Shown here piece after piece: positions 8,999-17,815 of a DNA stretch of 64,000 nucleotides. The DNA is from Acetobacter senegalensis (GTDB lineage: Bacteria > Pseudomonadota > Alphaproteobacteria > Acetobacterales > Acetobacteraceae), in assembly GCF_001580995.1 (NCBI RefSeq), contig NZ_LHZU01000141.1, forward strand, positions 37,626 through 101,625, given 5' to 3'. The position numbers and the translations under genes are program-made. Position 1 is the first letter of the stretch; each line of letters opens with the position of its first letter. Under the pieces are notes generated by a model. The model saw only the letters and a list, made by a program, of their open reading frames with translations. It did not search any database and had not been told where the DNA came from.

Positions 8999-9940
8999 TT
9001 GACCTTGCGTCTCCCTCTTCCTGAAAGCAACAAAGGCATTGCAGCGTGCAGCCTTGTTATCAGTCTTGTCGCGCTGGGGCTGAAATACGCCGCATGGGCC
9101 GTTAGCGGCAGCGTGGCGCTGTATTCCGATGCCGTGGAAACCATCATCAACGTGGTCGCAGCGGTCGGGGGACTGTGGGCTCTGGCTGTGTCTGAACGTC
9201 CGGCTGACCACAACCATACCTATGGCCATTACAAGGCCGAATATCTTTCCGCCGTGGCGGAAGGTACACTGGTTCTGGTGACAGCGTTCATTATCGGGCG
9301 GGAAGCTGTGGAGGGGTGGTTACACCCTCATCCCGCACTGGCTCCTTATGCAGGTGTGGCGCTGAACGGCATTGCCACCTTGGTCAATCTGGGCTGGGGC
9401 CTGACCATGCTTCAGGCAGGGCGCGCTCGCCGCTCCCCTGCTCTGGTGGCAGGCGGCCAACATGTGCTTTCTGATGTGTGGACAGGCGTTGGGCTTGTGG
9501 TCGGTATTTTGCTGATTCCGCTGACAGGCTGGGTACGGCTGGATGCCGTTCTGGCAGGGCTGATTGCCCTGAACGTGCTCCGCGTAGGCTGGAACGTGAT
9601 GAAAGACTCCATTGCCGGGCTGATGGATCAGGCTCCAGACCCTGAGACACTCGATCAGATCCGTGAAGTCATTGCCGATAACGGGCGCGGAGCCATAGAA
9701 GCGCATGATATCCGCACCCGTGTGGTCGGAGCCATGACCTTCCTTGATTTCCACCTGGTCGTGCCCGGCAGCATGAGCGTGCATGATGCGCACGAGATCT
9801 GTGACCGGATTGAAAACGCCCTGCGTGGCAAGATGGGCAATACCTTGGTGCATATTCATGTAGAGCCAGACAACAAGGCAAAGCATGAAGGGATTGTGTT
9901 CTGGCCCCGGCCCGAAACACCCGCCAGTAACAAAGCTTAA
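8999..9940 (+). CDS. CDF family cation transporter (second exporter)
   Basis: A 313-residue inner-membrane cation diffusion facilitator without a His-rich tail. Helix 2 reads YSDAVETIIN, so the two positions that are usually His/Asp and Asp are Glu and Asn. Helix 5 keeps the normal HVLSD pair. The C-terminal cytoplasmic domain contains HDIRTRVVGAMTFLDFHLVVPG and NTLVHIHVEPD, standard for the family. Translation appears to start at TTG 8999, with AAAAGG about 11 bases upstream; no earlier ATG is in frame. It is probably cotranscribed with the preceding exporter. The metal may differ from that of its neighbour given the altered site. Confidence 0.87.
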   Translation: MTLRLPLPESNKGIAACSLVISLVALGLKYAAWAVSGSVALYSDAVETIINVVAAVGGLWALAVSERPADHNHTYGHYKAEYLSAVAEGTLVLVTAFIIGREAVEGWLHPHPALAPYAGVALNGIATLVNLGWGLTMLQAGRARRSPALVAGGQHVLSDVWTGVGLVVGILLIPLTGWVRLDAVLAGLIALNVLRVGWNVMKDSIAGLMDQAPDPETLDQIREVIADNGRGAIEAHDIRTRVVGAMTFLDFHLVVPGSMSVHDAHEICDRIENALRGKMGNTLVHIHVEPDNKAKHEGIVFWPRPETPASNKA

Positions 9941-10369
9941 GTTGCGATTGAGAACAGTCTCTCCCGACGGACTGACGGTTCGTCTAGCGTCTATATGAGG
10001 CTGATATGCGCCTCTATGGTCTCGCTGGGTCTGTCAGGTCCATCTGGACGGTTCAAAAAACCCGTCCTTTTCGGTCACTTCAGAATCATAACCGATTGAT
10101 GTTGCTCCTGACAGAAAAGTCCGGACAGGAAGCCTTCGCCCCCTCCTGTTGTTCAGCCGCAACAACTCTTCCCCATCTGACTTTTTCAAACGCCTCTTGA
10201 GCGCCGTTTTCTGCGATGGTTAGCGAAATTCCCCTCTCTGACCGCATGTCACGGCGGGCACCATGCATTTCCCTCATGAACAACCATTATAAAGAAAGAC
10301 TTTGCTTTCTTCACAAAAGGAGCGTGTTACAAGGCTTCTAATATTTTCTCGGACTTTCAGGATAGTCTC
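9941..10369. other. Intergenic stretch upstream of the ClC gene
   Basis: Contains only short frames with no ribosome-binding site. I looked for a fluoride-riboswitch-like fold ahead of the ClC gene and did not find one. The promoter for the channel gene is presumably in the AT-richer last 100 bases. Confidence 0.4.
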
Positions 10370-11743
10370 ATGCCCGCCAGCGTGACAGTCACCACTGCTC
10401 ATCTTCGCCATATCCGTGAGCAGACCAAAGCCGGCACCGTCAACTGGCGGCGCAAGCTCATCTACTGGTCCGGTGGCGTCATGGTGGGGATTGTGGCCGT
10501 TGCCTTCGCCGCGTTGGCGGACAAGGCGGCTGATCTACGCAACCACATTATCGCCCTCAGCCCCTGGCTGATGCTGATTGTCACCCCAGGAGGGCTCGCG
10601 CTCTCCACGTGGCTGACGCGCAAATGGTTCAGAGGCGCGCAGGGAAGCGGTATTCCTCAAGCCATTGCCTGCATGCATCTGCACGATTTCCGTGTGGTTG
10701 ACCGCGTTCTTTCTCTTAAAATCGCCATCGCCAAAATTTTTCTGACCACTCTTGGGCTTCTCTCAGGCGCATCCATCGGGAGAGAAGGTCCCTCCGTGCA
10801 GGTCGGCGCAGCCATCATGCATACGGTCGGCCGGTTTATTGGTGTTAATGACCCTACACGCCAGCATGCGCTCATCAAGGCTGGCGGGGCAGCGGGGGTT
10901 GCCGCCGCATTCAACACACCACTGGCCGGAATTGTATTTGGTATTGAAGAACTGGCCCATTCCTATGAACAACGCACCAGTGGCACCATGCTTACCTGCG
11001 TGGTTCTGGCCGGTGTGACAGCCATCGCGCTGGTGGGAAATTATACCTATTTCGGCCACACAGATTCCGTGGTGCCAGTTGGCATCAGTTGGCTTGCGGT
11101 TCTGGCATGCGGGATCATGGGCGGCGTAAGCGGCGGCATGTTCTCCGCCCTGCTCATCCGCATTTCACGTGGCATTCCAGGCAAATTCGGAAAATTCGTT
11201 GCCACCCGGCCCATCACCTTTGCCGCCCTGTGTGGTCTGGTGCTTGCCATTATTGGTCTTCTCTCCGGTGGCATGACCTACGGAACAGGCTACCTTCAGG
11301 CCCGTGACATCATTATGGGGGATGAGCACTACCCGGCTTCCTATTTTGTGCTGAAATGTCTTGCCACCATTGTTTCCTATTGCTCTGGCATTCCGGGCGG
11401 TCTTTTTGCCCCCTCTCTCTCCGTGGGCGCGGGCATGGGCGGCTGGATTGCACAGTTCCTGCCCCACACCACCCCAGGCGCAGTTGTGCTACTGGGAACG
11501 GCGGCCTACTTCGCGGCTGTCACCCAATCTCCCCTAACGGCAACCGTTATTGTGATGGAAATGTGTGACAACCAGCAGGTCACTCTCGCTCTGCTGGCCA
11601 GCGCGTTTCTGGCGTTTGGTGTCTCCCGCGCCATTTGCAGCCACGCCCTTTACGGCGCACTGGCGGTCAAGTTCCTGCGGTCTGCCAACCCACGCCCCGG
11701 TATGTCCACCCGCCCCGCAACAGCCACGGATACCGCACGCTGA
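10370..11743 (+). CDS. ClC-type chloride channel/transporter
   Basis: Inner-membrane ClC protein of 457 residues. The anion-pathway signatures are all present: GSGIPQ (92-97), GREGP (137-141, with the external gating Glu139), GIPGGLFAPSLSVG late in the sequence, and AAYFAAVTQSPLTA near the end. The IVFGIEEL segment carries acidic residues at the site of the internal proton glutamate of E. coli ClcA, which favours a chloride/proton exchanger over a pure channel. There is no CBS domain. A role in acid tolerance would suit an acid-producing bacterium but is inference. A strong terminator follows. Confidence 0.9.
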   Translation: MPASVTVTTAHLRHIREQTKAGTVNWRRKLIYWSGGVMVGIVAVAFAALADKAADLRNHIIALSPWLMLIVTPGGLALSTWLTRKWFRGAQGSGIPQAIACMHLHDFRVVDRVLSLKIAIAKIFLTTLGLLSGASIGREGPSVQVGAAIMHTVGRFIGVNDPTRQHALIKAGGAAGVAAAFNTPLAGIVFGIEELAHSYEQRTSGTMLTCVVLAGVTAIALVGNYTYFGHTDSVVPVGISWLAVLACGIMGGVSGGMFSALLIRISRGIPGKFGKFVATRPITFAALCGLVLAIIGLLSGGMTYGTGYLQARDIIMGDEHYPASYFVLKCLATIVSYCSGIPGGLFAPSLSVGAGMGGWIAQFLPHTTPGAVVLLGTAAYFAAVTQSPLTATVIVMEMCDNQQVTLALLASAFLAFGVSRAICSHALYGALAVKFLRSANPRPGMSTRPATATDTAR

Positions 11744-11778
11744 TTTCAGCTTCTGGAACGGAACAAGCGTCTACAAAC

Positions 11779-11820
11779 AAAAAGGGAGCGCTGCATTAAC
11801 AGCACTCCCTTTTCTGTTTT
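11779..11820. terminator. Bidirectional Rho-independent terminator
   Basis: AAAGGGAGCGCTG, a 6-base loop, then CAGCACTCCCTTT, followed by a T-rich run and preceded by an A-rich run. One mismatch in the stem. It lies between the convergent ClC and Hint genes. Confidence 0.85.
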
Positions 11821-11842
11821 AGTGTGAAACGGTTACCAGGTT

Positions 11843-13699
11843 TTACAGGCTGGCAACTTTCTGTTCCGTCTGCTCGCCTTCCAGCACGTAGGGACCAGCG
11901 GCAATAATCTGCACACTCAGCATGGCCAGCGCACCCGGCGTACGCTCAACCAGCGGAATTTCAGCATGCCCTGCTGTCCAGCGCATGCTGTGGCCAGCGT
12001 CCACACCATGCCAACCCTGCAAGTTTGCATCCTGCATGATGTTTTCCAGATTGCGGGCAGCACCGACCCCTTCCTGCAGGCTCATGTTGCTCACCAGAAC
12101 ACCCAACTGACGCCGGTCATCCACAAACGGACCAATTGTATCAGCCGGACGGCTGGTACGAGACACCAACCACACGCGATCAATACCCGGCGGCAGCATG
12201 AAGAACACCTTGCCGTTCTGTTCACGAGCCTTGCGAATAATCGCGCCGCTTTCTGTCACCAGATGCACGTCAGCATCATTGGTCACAACACGTGCGGGGG
12301 TAACAGCTTCAATTCCGGCATGCTTTGCGCGGGCTTCAATCTTGCGGAAAATCGGTTCCACAACAGCCTGAGCCACAACCAGTGGCGCAGCAGCATCTTC
12401 CGCCCATGTACGAGCGGTCTTGTGGGAACCAGCGTTGAGGCTGACAACAGTACCTTCCTGCCGGAAAGAACCTCGGTTGCCGGTATCCAGATAGCTTTCC
12501 GTCATCACACCATCCGCCACAATAACGGAATGCTGCTCGGTTTCGATGTGATAGTAATCGTAAGATGTAATGGAGTGATCATAGAAAATGGATGCACCAT
12601 TCACCAGCATGCGCACAGGCGTAAACAGACCATTGAAGAACAGGCAATGTTCTGGTGTCACCAGCATGTCCTTGTAGGGGACACCTTCCGCCAGCGCGTC
12701 TTTTAGAATACGCACCGGATACCCGGCTTCATCGTCCGGCAGACCAGCCTTGACCGCAACACGCGTCTTGCCAGCCCATACCACTTTCCGAACCACCTGC
12801 TGCCCATCCACGTAAGCGACAACACTGTCTCCCACCTGAATATCCTGAACAGCAACATCCCCTTCAGGAGTGCGGATCATGGAGTCAGAGAGGAAGCAGG
12901 CACCGATATAAGTATTGCCGTTTGCATAAGTAATTTTAAGGGGATTTGTTGCCAAATCTTGTGAGTTTACAGAATTATTATACGTTCCCACAGGAACATT
13001 AGCACCACTTGCGATCGTTACAGAGTAATTTGCAATGGTGCTACCATCGTTTCCTATAAGGGTAATTGTACGAGACGTACCAGAACCCGAAATTACATAA
13101 CCTGAAACGGGAGCAACAGTATTCTCAAGTTCAATTGTATCTTTTGCTGGATCGTAGCCAGTAATTGACTTTGTCCCCAAGTCAATCAACGTCCCACCAG
13201 CGTTAAGAACTAGCGTTCCACCACCAGTAGTAAAATTGATTGTTGATCCACCAAGAATGGTGGCCAAATTAACGCCTGATGAATAAGTGCCGCCATATCC
13301 AATATTAATTGTACTTCCGGACAACGCTGATGCGACCAGTCCGCTAGATGCTGTTAATGTTCCTCCGTAAACATTAAAAGTTTGCCCAGAAATAGCATTA
13401 ACCGCAAACGTAACTGTTGTATCACCTCCAATGTAAAATGTATTTACTGCAAGCGCATTAACTAAAATACTAATATCCCCCGTTGAACCGGGAACGGTCA
13501 CAAAGGTACTACCCAAGAGGTCCGCCGCGACCACATCATCATCAGAACCAGTAATAATATTTCCAACTAAAGGAGAAGGAGATGCTATCGTATTACCAGA
13601 TGCATCTTTGATCGTTACTGTTTGGGTAACCCAGCCAGAACCAACACTCCAAGTGGTCACCACATTTCCATCTGCATCGTACGAGTAATAATCTGCCAT
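11843..13699 (-). CDS. Hint-domain protein with repetitive beta-rich N-terminal half
   Basis: A 618-residue protein of two distinct halves. Residues 1-265 are Ser/Thr/Gly/Asn-rich and repetitive (GSTINIGYGGTYSSG, GGSTINFTTGGGTL, ITGYDPAKDTIELE), resembling autotransporter-passenger or beta-helix repeats. The Hint (Hedgehog/intein, Hint_2-like) domain begins at Cys268 (GACFLSDSMIRTPEGDVAVQDIQVGD) and runs through MLVTPEHCLFFNG and DYYHIETEQHSVIVADG. A conserved ~150-residue C-terminal region follows. No signal peptide is obvious. Hint domains can self-cleave, so processing at Cys268 is possible. Base composition changes at the domain boundary: 24/60 GC at 12961-13020 against 37/60 at 12361-12420. 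The start has AAGGGA 9 bases upstream. Confidence 0.85.
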   Translation of the reverse strand: MADYYSYDADGNVVTTWSVGSGWVTQTVTIKDASGNTIASPSPLVGNIITGSDDDVVAADLLGSTFVTVPGSTGDISILVNALAVNTFYIGGDTTVTFAVNAISGQTFNVYGGTLTASSGLVASALSGSTINIGYGGTYSSGVNLATILGGSTINFTTGGGTLVLNAGGTLIDLGTKSITGYDPAKDTIELENTVAPVSGYVISGSGTSRTITLIGNDGSTIANYSVTIASGANVPVGTYNNSVNSQDLATNPLKITYANGNTYIGACFLSDSMIRTPEGDVAVQDIQVGDSVVAYVDGQQVVRKVVWAGKTRVAVKAGLPDDEAGYPVRILKDALAEGVPYKDMLVTPEHCLFFNGLFTPVRMLVNGASIFYDHSITSYDYYHIETEQHSVIVADGVMTESYLDTGNRGSFRQEGTVVSLNAGSHKTARTWAEDAAAPLVVAQAVVEPIFRKIEARAKHAGIEAVTPARVVTNDADVHLVTESGAIIRKAREQNGKVFFMLPPGIDRVWLVSRTSRPADTIGPFVDDRRQLGVLVSNMSLQEGVGAARNLENIMQDANLQGWHGVDAGHSMRWTAGHAEIPLVERTPGALAMLSVQIIAAGPYVLEGEQTEQKVASL

Positions 13700-14017
13700 G
13701 CTGCCATTCCCTTTTATCAGGACACGTCACTCACGATGTGTCGATAATTATCAAAGGAGCCGCCTCCTCTTCTTTGAGTTACATAATTCCAAATAATTAA
13801 TTTAAAGTTACTGAAATCCCTAATATTGCGATTCGCTTTGATTTTTTCTAACGCGTTTTTCTTTACTTCTTCTGCGCCTCGGCAAAACGCTGGTTACACA
13901 GCAAACAGGCCGCCTTCCTCCGCCCTGTCACGCAGCTTTCTTCCCTACTCTGGTGTGATACGGCACCGCGCCCTATATGAGAGGCACCTGTTTCTGTTAA
14001 CGGAGGCCCTGTTATTC
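13700..14017. other. AT-rich divergent promoter region
   Basis: Lies between the Hint gene and the COG0523 GTPase gene. It contains the perfect palindrome GATAATTATC at 13743-13752, 44 bases upstream of the Hint start. It could be a -10 region or half of a regulator site. AGGAG/CTCCT around 13757-13770 can form a small hairpin. The in-frame extension of the GTPase frame back to 13826 looks non-coding. Confidence 0.45.
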
Positions 14018-15010
14018 ATGTCTGATGCGCCCCTTCCTTCTGATACTCAGGACGCACTTGTTCCTGTTACCGTGCTCACGGGTTTTCTGGGTGCTGGCAA
14101 AACCACCCTGCTCAACCATATTCTGACCGCCGAACATGGCCACAAATATGCTGTTGTGATTAACGAATACGGTGAACTCGGTGTGGATAATGACCTTGTG
14201 GTCGATGCCGATGAAGAAGTGTTCGAGATGAACAATGGCTGCATCTGCTGCACCGTGCGCGGAGACCTGATCCGTATTCTGGGTGGTTTGATGAAGCGCC
14301 GTGGCAAGTTTGACGGCATTATTATTGAAACCACGGGCCTGGCAGACCCCGCCCCCGTAGCCCAGACCTTCTTTGCGGATGAAGACGTACGCGCCAAAAC
14401 ACGGCTGGATGCTGTGGTGACGGTGGTGGATGCCCTGAATATCCTGCAAACCCTGAAGGAAAGCCCGGAAGCGCATCAGCAGATTGCATTTGCCGATGTC
14501 ATGATTCTGAACAAGACAGATCTGGTGGATGATGCACAGTTGAAACAGGTGGAAGACACCCTGCGCAGCATCAATGCCATTGCCCCCATCCATCGTGCCC
14601 AGAAAGGCAATGTGAAGCTGACGGACGTTATGGACCGCGGTGGCTTTGATCTTCAGCGCGTTCTGGAACACATGCCGGACTTTCTGGAAAACCCGGAACA
14701 CCACCATGAAGAGGATCTGAGCAGCGTTTCCCTGACGGTGAAGACCCCGCTGGATGCAGGCAAATTCCAGATGTGGATTGGCGCACTGCTTCAGGAAAAA
14801 GGAGCGGACATTCTGCGCACCAAGGGAATTCTGAATTTTGAGGGCCAGCCTGACCGCTTTGCCTTTCAGGCCGTGCACATGATGGCGGATGGCAATAACA
14901 TCGGCCCATGGAAAGAAGGTGAACCCCGCGAATCCCGTCTGGTGTTCATTGGCCGCAACCTCAACCGGCCCCAGCTCCGCCGTGGGCTTGAAAGCTGTGC
15001 CGTAGCATGA
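14018..15010 (+). CDS. COG0523 (CobW/ZNG1-like) GTP-binding metallochaperone
   Basis: Cytosolic G3E-family GTPase of 330 residues thought to deliver zinc or another metal to target enzymes. Visible are the Walker A loop TGFLGAGKTTLL (21-32), the metal-binding CICC motif (Cys74, Cys76, Cys77), ETTGLADP (switch/Walker B region), LNKTD (guanine specificity) and a His-rich linker PEHHHEED before the C-terminal CobW_C domain. The open frame extends to 13826. ATG 14018 is preferred because GGAGG lies 11 bases upstream and the conserved domain begins just after it. The stop overlaps the start of the WD40 gene (ATGA), so the two are translationally coupled. Confidence 0.92.
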   Translation: MSDAPLPSDTQDALVPVTVLTGFLGAGKTTLLNHILTAEHGHKYAVVINEYGELGVDNDLVVDADEEVFEMNNGCICCTVRGDLIRILGGLMKRRGKFDGIIIETTGLADPAPVAQTFFADEDVRAKTRLDAVVTVVDALNILQTLKESPEAHQQIAFADVMILNKTDLVDDAQLKQVEDTLRSINAIAPIHRAQKGNVKLTDVMDRGGFDLQRVLEHMPDFLENPEHHHEEDLSSVSLTVKTPLDAGKFQMWIGALLQEKGADILRTKGILNFEGQPDRFAFQAVHMMADGNNIGPWKEGEPRESRLVFIGRNLNRPQLRRGLESCAVA

Positions 15011-16059
15011 GCGAGACCCTGACCCTGCGTGGCCTGATTGAAAAACGGGGCGCATCCCGCGTGGTGGAAGGCCATATCACGTCTTGCGCTGCCTCCCGCG
15101 ATCATCAACGCTTCGCCTTCACCACAGGCGAAGGGGATGTGATTGTCGCCCATCGGAGCGATCTGACCGATGCGGCAAGCTGGAATACCTATGCGGTGCA
15201 TGATGGCCCAGCCCTCTCCGTAGCACCTGACACCGACCCGCATGGTTTTTTAACGGGTGGTGATGATGGGCGCCTGTGCCGTCTGGACATGCACGGGGAG
15301 ATTGAGGAACTGGGCAAAAGCCGCCGGTGGGTGGAACATGTGCTCAGTTATGTGGACGGCAAAGCGTCCTACATTGCTGCCGCCATGGGCAAGCAGGTTG
15401 AACTGCGGGACGCTACCGGACGCACCGTGTTAAAAACGTTCGAGCATCCCTCCTCCGTGTCCGGCATCACGTTTGACGCCAAGGGCAAGCGGCTTGCGGC
15501 CTCACACTATAACGGCGCTTCGCTGTGGTACACGCAGTCCAAGAGCAACAACCCGCGCCTGCTGGAATGGAAAGGCAGCCATATTGGTATTGCCATGCAC
15601 CCGCAGGGCGAAGCGTTGGTGACTGCCATGCAGGATAATGATCTGCACGGCTGGCGGCTGTCTGATGGCCACAACATCCGCATGAGCGGCTACCCCACCA
15701 AGGTCCGCTCGCTCTCTTTTTCGGCCAACGGTAAGTGGTTGGCCACCAGTGGGGCGGATGTGGTTGTCATGTGGCCGTTCTTTGGCGGTGGCCCCATGGG
15801 CAAACCGCCAATGGAGCTGCCCGGTGCCGGTGGCGCGCTGTGCACCCGTGTGGCGTTTCACCCGGAGCAGGAAGTTGTTGCAGCAGGATTTGCCGATGGT
15901 ACGGTGCTTATGATTGAACCTGCCACGGAACGAGTGCTACCAGTCTCCTTGGGCGGTAATGGTCCCATAAGTGCTCTGGCCTATAGCGCAGATGGCTGCA
16001 TGCTGGGTTTTGGCACGGAAGAAGGACTGATCGGTCTGGTCGATCTGGCCGCTGCCTGA
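15007..16059 (+). CDS. WD40-repeat protein coupled to COG0523 GTPase
   Basis: A 350-residue predicted beta-propeller. Successive blocks of about 40 residues carry degenerate WD40 signatures such as VSGITFDAKGKRLAASHYNGASLWY, VRSLSFSANGKWLATSGADVVVMW and ISALAYSADGCMLGFGTEEGLIGLVD. There is no signal peptide, so it should be cytosolic. Its start codon overlaps the GTPase stop by four bases. The pairing of a COG0523 GTPase with a WD40 protein is, as far as I know, seen in other alphaproteobacteria and suggests that the propeller is a partner or target-docking factor for the metallochaperone. That role is inference. Confidence 0.85.
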   Translation: MSETLTLRGLIEKRGASRVVEGHITSCAASRDHQRFAFTTGEGDVIVAHRSDLTDAASWNTYAVHDGPALSVAPDTDPHGFLTGGDDGRLCRLDMHGEIEELGKSRRWVEHVLSYVDGKASYIAAAMGKQVELRDATGRTVLKTFEHPSSVSGITFDAKGKRLAASHYNGASLWYTQSKSNNPRLLEWKGSHIGIAMHPQGEALVTAMQDNDLHGWRLSDGHNIRMSGYPTKVRSLSFSANGKWLATSGADVVVMWPFFGGGPMGKPPMELPGAGGALCTRVAFHPEQEVVAAGFADGTVLMIEPATERVLPVSLGGNGPISALAYSADGCMLGFGTEEGLIGLVDLAAA

Positions 16060-16064
16060 CGCAG

Positions 16065-16093
16065 GTCTGCCAGACCGTGTGCGTCTGGCAGAC
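16065..16093 (+). terminator. Perfect inverted repeat after the WD40 gene
   Basis: GTCTGCCAGAC, a 7-base loop, GTCTGGCAGAC: 11 perfectly paired bases starting 6 bases after the stop. The downstream tract is only AACATTT, so termination strength is uncertain. It separates this operon from the NDH-2 gene. Confidence 0.6.
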
Positions 16094-16179
16094 AACATTT
16101 GCGTGACCTCAAGAAGCAGTGCGTTGCGTCTATCCGCTTCTCGCCAAATAGGTGAGAAGCAATGGAGGGTTAATTTGGT

Positions 16180-17466
16180 ATGAGTGATCAGTTTCGGTTG
16201 GTGATTGTGGGTGGCGGTATTGCCGGGCTCGCTCTGGCCACGCGCTTGGGCAACAGCCTTGGCCGTGCGGGCAAGCTGGATATTACCCTGGTGGACAAAG
16301 GCTTTGCCCATGTCTGGAAACCCATGCTCCATTGCTTTGCCGCTGGCACAGCCCGGAACGAGAATGATCGCATAACCTTCATCTCCCATGCGGCGGGGCA
16401 TGGCTTCCGCTTCTGCTATGGTGAAATTGCCGGGCTGGACCGTACCAACCGCCGCATCACGCTCGCGCCGCTGGTAGAGCAGGATGATGAAGACGTCATT
16501 CTGGAAGAACGGTATCTGGATTATGATGCCCTGATCTTTGCCATCGGCAGTCGCGCCAATGATTTTGGCACCCCCGGCGTGGAACAACACTGCATCTTTC
16601 TGGATAACGTGGTTGAAGCAAACAACTTCAATGAACGCTTCCGCCATGCGCTGCTCCAGTCCTACGGGCGCGGCACACCGCTTGATATTGCCATTGTGGG
16701 CGGCGGCGCGACCGGCGTGCAGTTGGCGGCGGAACTCCACAAGGCGTTAGAGATGGGCTCCCTCTACAACTTCACGCCCCAGACGCCAGAAATGCGTGTC
16801 ACGCTGCTGGAAGCCGGACCGCGTATCCTGCCTTCCTTCCCGGAAGATGTATCGGAAGGTGCCCGTAAACAGCTTGAAGCACTGAAAATTTCCGTGCGCA
16901 CGGGTGCCATGGTCTCCGGTGTGGATGAGAAAGGCTTTATCCTCAAGGATGGCTCACGCGTGGATGCCCAGTTCCGTGTCTGGGCCGCCGGGGTGAAAGC
17001 ACCGGATGTCACCCGCGTTCTGGATGGTCTGGACTGCGCCCGTGGCGGGCAGCTTGTGGTCAAACCCAATCTCCAGACCACACAGGATGATCGGATTTTT
17101 GCTGTCGGGGACTGCTCTTTCATTACTGAAAATCCGTTCCCGCCCACGGCACAGGTTGCACGGCAGGAAGCGCATCATCTGGCAAAATATCTGCCGGACT
17201 GGATTTTGCACCAGAAGCCGGTGCCGCCCTTCAAATTCCATAACAAGGGCGCCATTGTCGCCTTGGGCAGCTACAACGGCTGGGGCGCTTTTGCCGATGG
17301 CAAAACGTTTGGCGGCGGAGCCCTACGCGGCCTGAGTGCGCGCCTGGGGCATACAGCGCTCTACCGCCAGCATCAGATTGAACTATACGGTGTGACACGC
17401 GGCCTGATTGCCTGCTTTACAGACTGGCTGGATGGATTTGTGCGACCGCCGGTACGAATGGACTGA
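16180..17466 (+). CDS. ndh: Type II NADH dehydrogenase (NDH-2)
   Basis: Single-subunit flavoprotein oxidising NADH and reducing ubiquinone at the cytoplasmic face of the membrane without pumping protons. It is typical of fast-respiring acetic acid bacteria. 428 residues. The N-terminal FAD-binding loop is IVGGGIAGLALA (9-20), and the second NADH-binding dinucleotide fold is IAIVGGGATGVQLAAEL. AVGDCSF with PFPPTAQVARQEA is the flavin/quinone-site region shared by NDH-2 enzymes. The C-terminal stretch beginning GLSARLGHTALYRQHQ fits the membrane-anchoring region. GGAGGG lies 10 bases before the ATG. It stands alone between an upstream hairpin and a strong downstream terminator. Confidence 0.9.
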   Translation: MSDQFRLVIVGGGIAGLALATRLGNSLGRAGKLDITLVDKGFAHVWKPMLHCFAAGTARNENDRITFISHAAGHGFRFCYGEIAGLDRTNRRITLAPLVEQDDEDVILEERYLDYDALIFAIGSRANDFGTPGVEQHCIFLDNVVEANNFNERFRHALLQSYGRGTPLDIAIVGGGATGVQLAAELHKALEMGSLYNFTPQTPEMRVTLLEAGPRILPSFPEDVSEGARKQLEALKISVRTGAMVSGVDEKGFILKDGSRVDAQFRVWAAGVKAPDVTRVLDGLDCARGGQLVVKPNLQTTQDDRIFAVGDCSFITENPFPPTAQVARQEAHHLAKYLPDWILHQKPVPPFKFHNKGAIVALGSYNGWGAFADGKTFGGGALRGLSARLGHTALYRQHQIELYGVTRGLIACFTDWLDGFVRPPVRMD

Positions 17467-17518
17467 CGCACCCCCTCCCCCATTCGGGCGAGGAAGCACT
17501 CATGACTATGTGTTCTAC

Positions 17519-17546
17519 AACCATGCGCTTTTCAAACCGCATGGTT
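17519..17546 (+). terminator. Hairpin after NDH-2
   Basis: AACCATGCG, 10-base loop, CGCATGGTT: a perfect 9-base stem just upstream of the stronger terminator at 17551-17596. Confidence 0.5.
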
Positions 17547-17550
17547 CCAT

Positions 17551-17596
17551 AAAAAGAAAACCCCTGCGCGAACACATCACGCAGGGGTTTTCTTTA
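17551..17596. terminator. Bidirectional Rho-independent terminator
   Basis: AAAGAAAACCCCTGCG, an 11-base loop, then CGCAGGGGTTTTCTTT: a long perfect stem with A and T runs on either side. It serves NDH-2 on the plus strand and the heat-shock operon on the minus strand. Confidence 0.9.
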
Positions 17597-17625
17597 GAGA
17601 GTCTTTACCAACAGGCTGGATCAGT

Positions 17626-17802
17626 TCAGTCGAGATACTTTGCTGTGCCTTTATTCAAACCTTCAATAAAGTGTTCGCACAGCATTTCCACAACTTCTCC
17701 CTTGGTGTTTTTCAACCGCACCTTGCACTCTCCGTCATTGACGGTGCCCAGCATGGTGTAATGGGTTCCAGAAACTTCAACCTTGCGGCCTTTTACAGTC
17801 AT
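17626..17802 (-). CDS. Small conserved-looking protein in the hsp20 operon
   Basis: A 58-residue soluble protein of unknown function (begins MTVKGRKVEVSG, ends LNKGTAKYLD). It looks like a compact beta-rich fold: short alternating strands, Gly-Thr turns, then a Cys/His/Phe-containing helix (MLCEHFIEGL). The frame is open upstream to 17835, inside the preceding gene, but ATG 17802 has AGGA 10 bases before it and starts 13 bases after the hsp20 stop, so I take that start. The spacing implies cotranscription with hsp20 and therefore the same FNR-type control. I do not recognise a family. Confidence 0.7.
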   Translation of the reverse strand: MTVKGRKVEVSGTHYTMLGTVNDGECKVRLKNTKGEVVEMLCEHFIEGLNKGTAKYLD

Positions 17803-17815
17803 TTTCCACTCGTCC

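Noticed and set aside
9941..10369. Fluoride or other riboswitch ahead of the ClC gene
   Set aside because: ClC-F genes often have fluoride riboswitches, but neither the consensus fold nor ClC-F-specific residues are visible here.
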